Of a stretch of DNA of 64,000 bases, positions 49,901-57,656 are shown in pieces. The notes beneath the pieces are model-generated. The model did not search any database, was not told where the DNA came from, and worked only from the letters and a program-made list of their open reading frames with translations. The number at the start of each line of letters is the position of its first letter. Position 1 is the first letter of the stretch. Both the position numbers and the translations under genes were made by a program. Source of the stretch: Streptomyces iranensis (GTDB lineage Bacteria > Actinomycetota > Actinomycetes > Streptomycetales > Streptomycetaceae); the NCBI RefSeq assembly GCF_017874715.1, contig NZ_JAGGLR010000019.1, positions 208,746 through 272,745 of the forward strand. Reading direction: 5' to 3'.

Positions 49901-51146
49901 GCACCATGTGCCGGTGCTGGAGCGCGTCGGCCAGTTCGGGGTAGCCCAGGCACAGCTCGTAGAAGTCGGCTCGGATGCCGAGGACGACGAGCACGGGGGG
50001 CGGGTCACCGGGGCCGGCGGGGGTGCAGGCGGCGTGGAGGAGCTGGATGAACGTACGCCGGTCGGCCTCGTCGGAGCCGAGGGTGAACGCCTCCTCGAAC
50101 TGATCCACGATCACGACGGGGCGGGCGTCGGAGGACGGCGTCTCGCGGTCCGCCCATGCGGCGACGGCCTCGCGGACCGCGTGGGCGAATTCTGGGGTGC
50201 CGGGCTCGGCCGCTGGTTCGTGTGGGGTTGGTCCGTGGGCGGCTGGTTCGTGGGTGGCTGGATTGTTTGCTGCTGGTTTGTCTGCTGCCGGCGCGTCTGT
50301 TGTCGACGTGTCTGTTGCCGACGCGCCTGTTGTCGGTGCGTCCGCTGGTGGGCCGTCAGCCGCCCGTTCGTCCGCGTCCGATTCCGCGTCCGATTCCGGT
50401 TCGTCCGGTTCCTCCGCCGTGGGGACCACGCGCGCGAGTTCGGGGATATGGCGGGCCACCTCGGCGAGCGGGTCGCCGCCCGGCACGAGTTGCAGTACGC
50501 CCCTCGCCCGGCCGTCCCCGTCGCCCGGCGCCCCGGTGCGCAACGCGGGCACCAGACCGGCGTTCAGCAGCGAGGACTTCCCCGCCCCCGAAGCGCCCAC
50601 GAGCACGACCAGGCCACCCGTCTTCTCCGCCGCGTGCAGCTGGGTGACGAGGGCGTCCGTGCTCCGCTCCCGGCCGAAGAACCACCGGGCGTCCTGCCGG
50701 CGGTACGAGGCCAGGCCCCGGTACGGGCATACGCCGCCGGGGACCGCCGGGCCCTCGGCCGGGGGCCCTTCCTCTTCTTCGGCGGCCGGCGCGGGGCGTT
50801 CGCCGACCGGGTCGGCCAGCGCACGCTCCCACAGCCGTTGCCAGCGGGCCATGTCGTACAGGCCCGGGGACACCGGCACGGGCCGCGAGCGCCGTGCGTC
50901 GGGTATCAGGACATGCAGGACGGCCGCGAGGGCGGCGAACTGCGCGGGTACGTTCTTCGCTCGTCGCCAGTCGCTGATCCGCTGGGCGGAGACCCGTACG
51001 GGACGCCCCCGCTCATCGGTCCGCTGGAGTCGGACGACCGCCTCGGCCACACTCTTGAGGGGAGGATTACCGGCCTCCCTGTACAGCAGTGCGAGGCGTT
51101 CCGCGAAGGCTATGCGTGCCCCCGAGTCGGAACTCAAGGTCTCCAC
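46944..51146 (-). CDS. HTH-STAND NTPase-WD40 repeat protein
   Basis: A 1,400-residue signalling protein. Residues 1-90 form an HTH-like domain (ERLALLYREAGNPPLKSVAE, VSAQRISDWRRAKNVPAQFA). Residues about 145-560 are a STAND-type AAA NTPase with Walker A VLVGASGAGKSSLLNAG and Walker B RPVVIVDQFEEAFTL; between them lies an acidic Ala/Pro/Thr-rich insert of about 75 residues. A membrane-spanning segment (AVSALVVLAVLAAGTAVVAW) is near residue 665. The rest has 14 WD40 repeats (FSPDGRTLASGSADNTIRLW type), enough for two seven-bladed propellers. Such Streptomyces proteins are predicted signal receptors; the ligand is unknown. GTG 51146 is very close to AAGGAG, and TTG 51137 is spaced better (8 nt), so the start is uncertain. 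Confidence 0.87.
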   Translation of the reverse strand: METLSSDSGARIAFAERLALLYREAGNPPLKSVAEAVVRLQRTDERGRPVRVSAQRISDWRRAKNVPAQFAALAAVLHVLIPDARRSRPVPVSPGLYDMARWQRLWERALADPVGERPAPAAEEEEGPPAEGPAVPGGVCPYRGLASYRRQDARWFFGRERSTDALVTQLHAAEKTGGLVVLVGASGAGKSSLLNAGLVPALRTGAPGDGDGRARGVLQLVPGGDPLAEVARHIPELARVVPTAEEPDEPESDAESDADERAADGPPADAPTTGASATDTSTTDAPAADKPAANNPATHEPAAHGPTPHEPAAEPGTPEFAHAVREAVAAWADRETPSSDARPVVIVDQFEEAFTLGSDEADRRTFIQLLHAACTPAGPGDPPPVLVVLGIRADFYELCLGYPELADALQHRHMVLGPLTTAELREAVTGPAKAVGLELEPGLAELIVREVSADGPRGTHDAGVLPLLSHALLATWQRRKGGRLTLAGYRAAGGIQGAVAATAERAWSSLDSEARTAARLLLLRLVRLGEDTQATRRRGTRHQLAKESTDPGKTEESLETLVRARLVTLDAETVEITHEALLHAWPRLRDWIDEDRNDHLVRQRLEEDGRSWEGSNRDSSLLYRGSRLEQAHTWAKTAGGTFLTRSAVEFLAASVRLRRRTVWLRRGAVSALVVLAVLAAGTAVVAWQQRDDAVFEQVVTEADRFQNTDPSLSAQLALVAHDLRPHDEATRNRLLSVVNAPLATPLHGHTGAVYLTSFSPNGRLLATASYDRTVRLWDVRDRTRPKPLGKPLTGHTSWVSSAVFSPDGNTLASAGDDGTIRLWDVRDPRHPRPLGAPLSHHDGTIYLLAFSPDGRTLATATENRVIRLWDMRRPDRPKAIGALTGATAAVRSVAFSPDGRTLAAGGDDASIRLWNMADPRRPKRIGKVLTGHKDLIHSVAFSPDGRTLASGSADNTIRLWDVGDPRHAESLGSPLTGHIGPIWSVSFSPDGSMLAAASQDSTASLWNVSDPAYPSQVGEPLAGSSGEMYALGFSPDGRTLATGSGDNTVRLWSIPTSDMVGRIGVFRPDGRVLATAGRDEKVRLWNVDDPNRPVPLGEPFDPGEGSVRELTFTPDGHTLAMMTGDRQVRLWNVTDPTRPVPYKPPLPLRTRFAGALGFTPDGRMMATAYNDNTIQLWNVSDPSHVRKLGKPLTGHRGYVNSLVFSPDGRTLASGSADNTIRLWKVTDPRHATPRGGPVTGHLGPVNALVFTPDGRTLASGSDDNTVRLWDVTGPGRATRLRSPLTGHTDAIVSLTFSKDGNTLASGGNDNAVRLWDVTVPSKATSIGQSLSPNAKTGNFLSFSPHSRMLGVSSGADTVRLWSLDVDEAVRRICSKTRGVLTPGKWDEYLSRLSYAPPCGQ
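50190..50400. repeat. Degenerate in-frame repeats in the STAND NTPase
   Basis: Short units such as GGCTGGTTCGTGGGTGGC and GTCTGTTGTCGACGTG recur in the part coding for the Ala/Pro/Thr-rich insert (residues about 248-320). The multiples of three keep the frame open, and the region likely varies in length between strains. Confidence 0.65.
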
Positions 51147-51593
51147 TCCTTACTTCCCCCGCGCTGGACATCCGGACCGGAAAACTCACTTTATATGGCT
51201 GACCAGCGGAAAAACCGGTGGCGTGATACCGGAACCTCCTCGGTGGGAGGCGCAGCTGGCAGGATCATGGCGCGATAGCGCATCCACCACGAGCCGTCCA
51301 GCCAGGCCATCAGCTCAGCGCACGGAGAGACAACCCATGGCACCGCATGTTCTCGGTCAGCTTTCGTCGCAGTCACGAGACGGTGTGCACGGGCGCGTCG
51401 CGTGAGCCCCGGAGATCCGTAGAGATCCGTGAAGCCGGTCCCATCGGGGACGGCGGTCGCATCGACCACGGATCCGACCCCCCGGTCCGCACCCGTACGG
51501 CGCGGATCGGCACCGCTCCAGCGTTCGGCACCGGTCCCCACGAGGGGAGGGACCGGCGCCGGACGTTGTGGCGGTTCTGTCGTCTCTGCTACG
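51147..51593. other. Intergenic region upstream of the WD40 gene
   Basis: This 447-bp region should hold the WD40 gene promoter and the end of the small gene at 51594. A minus-strand frame ending at 51191 is open but shows no recognisable family, so I do not annotate it. Confidence 0.5.
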
Positions 51594-51824
51594 TCATCTG
51601 GGCGCGGCGGGCCAGTCGTCGGGGCCGCCGCCGTTCCATTCGATCAGCTCGGGGTTGTCGAGGGGCGCGTCCTCTTCCATCACACCCGCGCGGTGCAGGA
51701 GCCGCCGGAGCTCGTCCGGGCTCACCACCACTCCGACGTCGGCGCCGTCGATCAGCACACGGCGGCGGCCGTCCAGCGGTTCGTCCACCACGACGCGGGG
51801 CGGGGCCGGGGTCATGTCCTCCAT
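51594..51824 (-). CDS. Conserved small hypothetical protein
   Basis: The 76-residue acidic protein (RRVLIDGADVGVVVSPDELR, RLLHRAGVMEEDAPLDNPEL, EWNGGGPDDW) has no membrane segment and no known domain that I recognise. It looks like a real gene by codon bias and charge pattern. The start is ATG 51824; ATG 51812 is closer to a GGAGG but leaves only 2 nt spacing. Confidence 0.55.
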   Translation of the reverse strand: MEDMTPAPPRVVVDEPLDGRRRVLIDGADVGVVVSPDELRRLLHRAGVMEEDAPLDNPELIEWNGGGPDDWPAAPR

Positions 51825-51970
51825 AGGACCAGGCTCGCCGCTTACGGCGCCGACCGCACCTCGGGCGGGACGTGCCGATGAAACCGTGGCCGACGCGCGA
51901 GGGCCTGGGACCGGTCATCGGTCCCAGGCCCTCTGTCGTGCGGTTATGCGGTTCGTATCGGTCGCGCCGG

Positions 51971-52096
51971 TCAGCCGCAGTTGCCGCCGCACTGGCACGG
52001 GCCGCCGGACTGACAGCCGCAGCCGCAGCCCGAGCCGCAGCCGCATGCGCCGACGGGGTGGGCCGGAGCGGGTTCGGGCTTGGAGAGGTCCGCCAT
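51971..52096 (-). CDS. Small cysteine-rich metallothionein-like peptide
   Basis: The 41-residue product starts MADLSKPEPAPAHPVG and then has eight cysteines at residues 18, 20, 24, 26, 28, 34, 36 and 40, in CGCGSGCGCGC and CQCGGNC clusters. The Cys-X-Cys spacing suggests metal binding like a metallothionein, though length and spacing differ from known bacterial types. ATG 52096 follows GGAGG by 6 nt, a strong site that supports translation. It lies just downstream of phoU on the same strand and could be co-transcribed with it. Confidence 0.75.
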   Translation of the reverse strand: MADLSKPEPAPAHPVGACGCGSGCGCGCQSGGPCQCGGNCG

Positions 52097-52224
52097 GCGT
52101 CTCCTCCTCGGGAGGGGTCACGTCACCTGCTGCTCATGGTGCCGACGACCCGGCGGCCGAGCGCAGGGGCGCGTCGACGGCGCTTTGATGCACACCGTCG
52201 CAGACGCTCACGCCCCGTAGCCGC

Positions 52225-52905
52225 TCACGCTCCCTCGACGACATCCCCCTGCGCCGATATCTCGTCGGCGTGCTCACCGGTGACCAGGTAGACCACGCGC
52301 TTGGCGACCGAGACCGCGTGGTCCGCGAACCGCTCGTAGTAGCGGCCCAGCAGCGTGACGTCCACGGCCGTCTCGATGCCGTGCTTCCAGCGGTCGTCCA
52401 TCAGGTGCTGGAAGAGGGTGCGGTGCAGCAGGTCCATCGCGTCGTCGTCCTGCTCCAGCTGGAGCGCGAGGTCGACGTCCTTGGTGATGATGACCTCGGC
52501 GGACTTCGCCATCAGCCGCTGGGCGAGCTGGCCCATCTCCAGGATCGTGGCGTGCAGATCGTGCGGCACGGCCGAGTTCGGGAAGCGGAGCCGGGCCAGC
52601 TTGGCGACGTGCTGCGCGAGGTCGCCGGAGCGCTCCAGGTCGGCGCTCATCCGCAGGCTGGTCACCACGATCCGCAGATCGGTGGCGACCGGCTGCTGCC
52701 GGGCGAGCAGGGCTATCGCCCGTCCCTCCAGGTCCCGCTGCAGATCATCGACCTTCTCATCGGCGGCGATGACGCTCTCGGCGAGCTTGAGGTCCGCGTC
52801 GAGAATCGCGGTGGTGGCACGGCCGATGGCCGAACCGACGAGCCGGGCCATGTCGACCAGGCCGTCCCCGATCGAATCAAGCTCCTCGTGGTACGCGTCC
52901 CGCAT
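52225..52905 (-). CDS. phoU: Phosphate-signalling regulator PhoU
   Basis: The 226-residue protein has two PhoU three-helix repeats (MRDAYHEELDSIGDGLVDMA, VIAADEKVDDLQRDLEGRAI, LRIVVTSLRMSADLERSGDL and the second-repeat RYYERFADHAVSVAKRVVYL), with the metal-binding E/DxxxD motifs. PhoU restrains the phosphate response through the Pst system and PhoR. ATG 52905 follows GAGG; GTG 52908 is possible. It is divergent from phoR-phoP, and the shared region contains PHO-box-like repeats. Confidence 0.94.
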   Translation of the reverse strand: MRDAYHEELDSIGDGLVDMARLVGSAIGRATTAILDADLKLAESVIAADEKVDDLQRDLEGRAIALLARQQPVATDLRIVVTSLRMSADLERSGDLAQHVAKLARLRFPNSAVPHDLHATILEMGQLAQRLMAKSAEVIITKDVDLALQLEQDDDAMDLLHRTLFQHLMDDRWKHGIETAVDVTLLGRYYERFADHAVSVAKRVVYLVTGEHADEISAQGDVVEGA

Positions 52906-53064
52906 CACTGACCTCTTTCACTGACTCTCGGTGACGATCTTTGACAGGCTCTGACAGGTTTCCTGGCAGTTCTCCGTGGCTCATGGCTCATGCCCCGGGG
53001 CCCCACACTTCCACGCTCCGGCCGAAACGCGTCCGCTTCCGGCATCCGGCGTTAATCACACCTG

Positions 53065-53180
53065 ATGCCCAGGTGAACTCTCGGCAACGCGACCCCGGCC
53101 GCCCCGTGTGAGACCCGCTCGACGAAACGTCCGGAGTGAACCGATACCGACTCCTCGGTGAACTCTCGGCAACGTCTGAC
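53065..53180. promoter_or_regulatory. PHO-box-like repeats between phoU and phoR
   Basis: The 18-mer GGTGAACTCTCGGCAACG occurs exactly twice (53072-53089 and 53157-53174). On the minus strand each reads GTTGCC then GAGTTCACC, and downstream of the second copy TTCAC is repeated at 22-nt spacing (GTTCACTCCGG), matching the 11-mer unit of PhoP sites. Location between divergent phoU and phoR-phoP supports autoregulation. Confidence 0.6.
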
Positions 53181-53236
53181 CGAGGGGATCGTCACGGGGC
53201 TGTGGAGGGGTCTCGCCGCCCGCATAACCTGGACGC

Positions 53237-54532
53237 ATGAACGTGAACGCGGCGATCGCCGCAGTGGCGGCGCTCGCCGGGTTGTGCACCGGCGTCATCG
53301 CCATGCTGGCGTTCCGCTGGAGCGAGCGTGAACAGGCGAAGCCTACGCGCTCCTCGCTGCATACCGACGCCGTGCTGCCGCCCGGCGTGGACACAGTGCT
53401 GTCGGTACTGCGTTCCTCGGCCGTCGTCCTCGATGAAGCGGACGCCGTCGTCAAGGCGAGCTCGGCCGCGTACGCGCTGGGCCTGGTGCGCGGCGGCAAG
53501 CTGGCCGTCGAGCCGATGCTGGCGATGGCCCGCGACACCCGGCGGGACGGCGAGATCCGGCAGATCGAGCTCGATCTGCCGCGCCGCGGCACCGGCCGGG
53601 GCGGCGACGCGCTCGCGGTGTCCGCCAGAGTGGCCCCGCTGGGCTCCCGGCTGGTCCTGCTGCTCGTGGAGGACCTCACCGAGGCCCGCCGGATCGAGGC
53701 GGTACGACGCGACTTCGTCGCCAATGTCAGCCATGAGCTCAAGACCCCGGTCGGCGCGCTGTCCCTGCTGTCCGAGGCCGTGATGGACGCGTCCGACGAC
53801 CCGGAGGCGGTCACCCGCTTCGCCGGGCGGATGCAGGTCGAGGCGACCCGCCTGACCAGCCTGGTCCAGGAGCTCATCGACCTCTCCCGGGTGCAGAACG
53901 ACGACCCGTTGGAGGACGCCGAGCCGGTCCGGGTGGACGAGCTCGTCGCCGAGGCCATCGACCGGTGCCGCCACCAGGCGGGCACCAAACAGATCACGAT
54001 GGCCACGGGCGGCACCGCCGATCTGCACGTCTGGGGCAACCGCGGCCAGCTGGCCGCCGCACTCGGCAATCTCGTCGAGAACGCGGTCAACTACAGCCCG
54101 GCCCGTACCCGCGTCGGCATCGCCGCCCGCCGCATCCCCGCGACCGGCGGGGACCTGATCGAGATCGCCGTGACCGACCAGGGCATAGGCATCTCCGAGA
54201 AGGACCGCGAGCGGATCTTCGAGCGCTTCTACCGGGTCGACCCGGCCCGCTCGCGGCAGACCGGCGGGACCGGGCTCGGGCTCGCCATCGTCAAGCATGT
54301 GGCCGCCTCGCACGGCGGGGAGGTCACCGTGTGGAGCGCCGAGGGACAGGGCTCCACCTTCACCCTGAGACTCCCGGAAGCCGGTGCGGCGCGGGACCGG
54401 GACCGCTCGCGGAGCGAGACGCGCGAGTCGAGCGAGTCGTACGACACCGGAGACCTCGATGGCGAGGACCACGGCCGACCGTACGAGACCTTCACCAATG
54501 AACCACTCTCAGCCCCGGAGGTCCTTCCGTGA
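53237..54532 (+). CDS. phoR: Sensor histidine kinase PhoR (SenX3 type)
   Basis: The 431-residue kinase has an N-terminal membrane segment (AAIAAVAALAGLCTGVIAML), a PAS-like region, the phospho-acceptor box FVANVSHELKTPVGALSLLS, and the ATPase motifs N (NLVENAVNYSP), G1 (VTDQGIGISEKDRERIFERF) and G2 (GGTGLGLAIVKHVAASHGGE). It senses phosphate limitation and phosphorylates PhoP. The stop overlaps phoP as GTGA. TAACCT (53225-53230) 6 nt before ATG 53237 suggests a leaderless mRNA. Confidence 0.95.
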   Translation: MNVNAAIAAVAALAGLCTGVIAMLAFRWSEREQAKPTRSSLHTDAVLPPGVDTVLSVLRSSAVVLDEADAVVKASSAAYALGLVRGGKLAVEPMLAMARDTRRDGEIRQIELDLPRRGTGRGGDALAVSARVAPLGSRLVLLLVEDLTEARRIEAVRRDFVANVSHELKTPVGALSLLSEAVMDASDDPEAVTRFAGRMQVEATRLTSLVQELIDLSRVQNDDPLEDAEPVRVDELVAEAIDRCRHQAGTKQITMATGGTADLHVWGNRGQLAAALGNLVENAVNYSPARTRVGIAARRIPATGGDLIEIAVTDQGIGISEKDRERIFERFYRVDPARSRQTGGTGLGLAIVKHVAASHGGEVTVWSAEGQGSTFTLRLPEAGAARDRDRSRSETRESSESYDTGDLDGEDHGRPYETFTNEPLSAPEVLP

Positions 54533-55209
54533 CCCGAGTTCTGGTCGTCGAGGACGAGGAATCGTTCAGCGACGCGTTGTCGTACATGCTTCGCAAGGAG
54601 GGATTCGAGGTCGCGATCGCGGCTACCGGCCCCGAGGGGCTCGATGAGTTCGAGCGGAACGGCGCCGACCTGGTGCTGCTCGACCTGATGCTGCCGGGCC
54701 TGCCCGGTACGGAGGTCTGCCGCCAGCTGCGCGGCCGGTCCAATGTCCCGGTGATCATGGTGACCGCCAAGGACAGCGAGATCGACAAGGTGGTCGGGCT
54801 GGAAATAGGCGCCGACGACTATGTGACCAAGCCCTTCTCCTCGCGCGAGCTGGTCGCCCGGATCAGAGCCGTGATGCGCCGCCGCGGTGAGCCGGAGGAG
54901 GTCACCCCGGCCGCCCTGGAGGCCGGACCGGTCCGGATGGACGTCGACCGGCACGTGGTCACGGTCGGCGGCGGCAAGGTGGACCTCCCGCTGAAGGAGT
55001 TCGACCTGCTGGAGATGCTGCTCCGCAACGCGGGCCGGGTGCTGACCCGGATGCAGCTGATCGACCGCGTCTGGGGTGCGGACTACGTGGGCGACACCAA
55101 GACCCTCGACGTCCACGTCAAGCGCCTCCGGGCCAAGATCGAGCCCGACCCGGGCGCGCCTCGGTATCTGGTGACGGTGCGGGGTCTGGGCTACAAGTTC
55201 GAGCCGTAA
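54529..55209 (+). CDS. phoP: Response regulator PhoP (RegX3 type)
   Basis: The 226-residue regulator has a receiver domain with the phospho-acceptor Asp in LVLLDLMLPGLPGTEVCRQL, the switch Thr in MVTAKDSEID and Lys in DYVTKPFSSREL, followed by an OmpR/PhoB winged helix (LKEFDLLEMLLRNAGRVLTR, TLDVHVKRLRAKIEPDPGAP). It activates phosphate-scavenging genes and often represses antibiotic synthesis. GTG 54529 overlaps the phoR stop. The last 73 bp, including the stop, are repeated at 55317-55389. Confidence 0.95.
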   Translation: MTRVLVVEDEESFSDALSYMLRKEGFEVAIAATGPEGLDEFERNGADLVLLDLMLPGLPGTEVCRQLRGRSNVPVIMVTAKDSEIDKVVGLEIGADDYVTKPFSSRELVARIRAVMRRRGEPEEVTPAALEAGPVRMDVDRHVVTVGGGKVDLPLKEFDLLEMLLRNAGRVLTRMQLIDRVWGADYVGDTKTLDVHVKRLRAKIEPDPGAPRYLVTVRGLGYKFEP

Positions 55210-55316
55210 AGCCGGGCCTGAGCCCCGGACCGCCGGACGGAGTCCGGCACAGTGTCCCGAAGCCCGTGAGGCCCGCCAGGGCCGAGTGGTGCGAGGGGCG
55301 CACGCGGAAGGGGGGC

Positions 55317-55389
55317 GAGCCCGGCCTGGGCGCGCCTCGGTATCTGGTGACGGTGCGGGGTCTGGGTTACAAGTTCGAGCCGTAAAGCC
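55317..55389 (+). repeat. Duplicated phoP 3' end
   Basis: This segment matches 55141-55213 at 70 of 73 positions; it encodes the last 23 codons of phoP and the TAA stop plus AGCC. The offset is 176 bp. In the copy the reading frame is open only briefly upstream, so it is not a gene. Confidence 0.88.
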
Positions 55390-55396
55390 ACCTGCT

Positions 55397-55444
55397 CATG
55401 CGCGAGGGCGGCCCTGGAAAGGTCCAGGGCCGCCCTCGCGCATG
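55397..55444. terminator. Long bidirectional terminator after phoR-phoP
   Basis: A perfect 22-bp inverted repeat (left arm 55397-55418, right arm 55423-55444) encloses the loop AAGG. The arms begin CATGCGCGAGGGCGG. It separates phoP from the convergent lpqE-like gene. Confidence 0.88.
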
Positions 55445-55487
55445 CCTGGGCGGGTCTCAGAGGCCCGTGGCGACCGGCCGACGGGTC

Positions 55488-56195
55488 TCAGTGACCGCCG
55501 CCGTTCGGGTTGGGCTCGCCGGACGCGATGCCGTTCGGGGCGCCGCTGCTCTCCTCGCCGCCGGGCCGGCCGCTCGCCGTGCCGGACGGGGTGCCACTGG
55601 GCGTACCACTGGCGGTGCCACTGGGCGTACCACTCGGCTTGCCGCCGGGCGTCGCCGAGCCCGACGGCTTGGCGGTCGGCAGCTCGGACGGGCCCCAGCC
55701 CTTGAAGTAGCTCTTCGCCGGGACCACGAACGCGGTGATCGGGATGTTGCCGGTCGAGCTGAGGTCGAAGACGACCCGCTCCGCGTTGCCGTCCTGGGTG
55801 GCCTCGCGCCCGTCGCTGATGACGGCGGAGGCGTTGCCCTTGCCGCCGAAGGCCACCGAGCCGCCGTGCGGGACCACGACCGGGCCCTTGCCCTTGGCCG
55901 GGGAGAGCTTCACCCGAGCGCTGGTGCCGGGGAGGGTGATGGCCTTGACGGTCTGGTCGTTCTTGCCGTTGTTGAAGATCCGGCCGGTGATGACGGCCGG
56001 GCCCTTGGCGGTGCGGTCCGGCTGGGTCACCACGGTGGCGTTCTGGATCTTGATGTCCCCGACGGACGTCGCGGCGTTGTCGGGCTTGACCTCCAGGGTC
56101 TGCGCGTCGTTCCCCGCCGCGCAGGCGGAGAGCGGGGCGATCGAGACCACGATGGCGGCTGCGGCGAGGGCGCCGCGTCGAAGGCTGCTGCTCAC
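55488..56195 (-). CDS. DUF461/PCuAC-like lipoprotein (LpqE-like)
   Basis: The 235-residue protein has a lipoprotein signal ending APLSACAAG (lipid-modified Cys25 region), a beta-rich DUF461 domain (ATSVGDIKIQNATVVTQPDR, VKAITLPGTSARVKLSPAKG, GNAERVVFDLSSTGNIPITA), and a Ser/Gly/Thr/Pro-rich tail (PSGTPSGTASGTPSGTPSG). The copper ligands of true PCuAC chaperones (His and several Met) are absent, so copper binding is doubtful. A homologue named LpqE is divergent from carD in mycobacteria, as here. GTG 56195 is the start. Confidence 0.82.
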   Translation of the reverse strand: MSSSLRRGALAAAAIVVSIAPLSACAAGNDAQTLEVKPDNAATSVGDIKIQNATVVTQPDRTAKGPAVITGRIFNNGKNDQTVKAITLPGTSARVKLSPAKGKGPVVVPHGGSVAFGGKGNASAVISDGREATQDGNAERVVFDLSSTGNIPITAFVVPAKSYFKGWGPSELPTAKPSGSATPGGKPSGTPSGTASGTPSGTPSGTASGRPGGEESSGAPNGIASGEPNPNGGGH

Positions 56196-56827
56196 GGCGG
56201 CGGCATCTCCTAGGACGAGGTAAAGGTTGGATCAGCGCGCTTAGATTACCGATCCGCCCTCCTCGGCCCGCACCCGACCCGCCCCAAGGCGATCGGCCCC
56301 GGGGCGGCACGCCCGTACGCTGCCGGTTCCGAGGTGGTTCCGGCGTGGGTCCGGTGTGGTTCGGGCGCGCTTCCCGCGTGCGTCACGCGGTCCGTACGGC
56401 GCCGTCCCGAAGTCCCGAATATCGGCTCTACCGGCCGCGCGGGAGATTATCGGTAAGGAATCCACGCACGTCCGAGAATTGATCACGGACTTGATCCGCT
56501 CTGCGTGATCAAGTCCGTGATCAATTCTCGAATCGGGGCCGGATCCCGCACTCCTGATCCGAACGGAGTAGCGGAAGTCCATCGACTGGACTCCGGCAAA
56601 ACGGGACGTAGGGCCACTCGTCCGGGCTTCTTCCGACGCGTAACGGGTGGGTTTCGGGGTACCTGGACAGCCGCTCCCACCTGCGAATACCCGGTTCCGC
56701 AGGCCTCGTGCAGCACGTTCCTGCCGCACTTGTCAAGCCCCGAGATGTGCCCTGACCTGCGAAAACGCCATTCAGAAGAAGGCGTTCCCGTGTTACCCTG
56801 GATAGCCACGGAAGGGGTACCTGTCAC
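56196..56827. other. Long divergent intergenic region between lpqE-like and carD
   Basis: 632 bp without a supported gene. It contains the 24-bp-arm hairpin at 56473-56530 and, near the carD start, the sequence TTACCCTGGATAG (56793-56805), which fits a -10 region. GGAAGGGG at 56809-56816 precedes ATG 56828 and serves as ribosome site. Confidence 0.6.
56473..56530. repeat. Perfect 24-bp inverted repeat upstream of carD
   Basis: Left arm 56473-56496 and right arm 56507-56530 pair at all 24 positions around a 10-nt spacer (CGCTCTGCGT). The arms start CGAGAATTGATCACGG and are much A/T-richer than the surroundings, with TGATCA in each arm. It could form a long hairpin in RNA or cruciform in DNA. 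Confidence 0.85.
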
Positions 56828-57310
56828 ATGACGTTCAAGGTTGGCGACACCGTGGTCTATCCCCATCACGGGGCCGCGCTGATCGAGGCCATCGAAACTC
56901 GCCAGATCAAAGGCGTGGACAAGACCTACTTGGTGCTGAAGGTCGCTCAGGGTGACCTGACGGTTCGTGTGCCGGCGGACAATGCGGAGTTCGTCGGTGT
57001 GCGTGATGTGGTCGGCCAGGACGGGCTGGACCGGGTCTTCGAGGTGCTGCGCGCACCGTATGCGGAAGAACCGACGAACTGGTCCCGTCGCTACAAGGCA
57101 AATCTCGAGAAGCTCGCCTCCGGTGATGTGATCAAGGTTGCCGAGGTCGTGCGTGACCTGTGGCGCCGAGAGCGTGAGCGCGGACTCTCCGCCGGTGAGA
57201 AGCGCATGCTCGCCAAGGCCCGCCAGATCCTGGTGAGCGAGCTCGCCCTCGCCGAGAGCACCAACGAGGACAAGGCCGAGGCCCTGCTCGACGAGGTTCT
57301 CGCGTCCTGA
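56828..57310 (+). CDS. carD: CarD-family RNA polymerase-binding regulator
   Basis: The 160-residue protein has the Tudor-like RNA polymerase-interacting domain (MTFKVGDTVVYPHHGAALIE, GDLTVRVPADNAEFVGVRDV) and the C-terminal DNA-binding helices with a conserved Trp (DVIKVAEVVRDLWRRERERG, LSAGEKRMLAKARQILVSEL). CarD stabilises open promoter complexes and is essential in mycobacteria. ATG 56828 follows GGAAGGGG. It is followed by ispD after about 350 bp. Confidence 0.95.
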   Translation: MTFKVGDTVVYPHHGAALIEAIETRQIKGVDKTYLVLKVAQGDLTVRVPADNAEFVGVRDVVGQDGLDRVFEVLRAPYAEEPTNWSRRYKANLEKLASGDVIKVAEVVRDLWRRERERGLSAGEKRMLAKARQILVSELALAESTNEDKAEALLDEVLAS

Positions 57311-57656
57311 CAAATCAATGCCGTGGTGCCCGAGTGACTCAGACGTGAATTCCCGCTAAATCGTCTGTCGCCGGGCGCTGCGGCATGTGTACGTGCCGGA
57401 CGTCCTGATCCCCTGAGTGATCTCCTTTGATCCCTCGTTCGATTCCCCGAGCGATCTCTGAGTCACCGTCCATCGCATTTGGTCCATCGCACCTGGTGCC
57501 GATGCGCCACCGCGCGCACGGTGCGCGGTGTAGGTGTGCCGGGCTCGGGCAGCTGGCTCGACCAGTCGTCACGGAAGGGGCCGGTCGGGGCATCGCGCCC
57601 GGCACGCTGTGGCCATACCCATTTCGGCTGAGGAAGCAAACCTGAACGCCAACTCA
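57311..57656. other. Region between carD and ispD
   Basis: This 346-bp region has no supported gene. The hairpin at 57509-57529 (ACCGCGC/GCGCGGT, 7-nt loop) may end carD transcripts. Repeats of GGTCCATCGCA/CGTCCATCGCA occur just before it. The ispD promoter must lie in the last 150 bp. Confidence 0.5.
57509..57529. terminator. Hairpin downstream of carD
   Basis: 7-bp perfect stem (ACCGCGC and complement) with a 7-nt loop; weak, no T-tract. It may be a terminator or only a local structure. Confidence 0.4.

Noticed and set aside
51191..51541. 116-codon minus-strand frame upstream of the WD40 gene
   Set aside because: Open but without a ribosome site, recognised motif or codon-bias support; left as intergenic.
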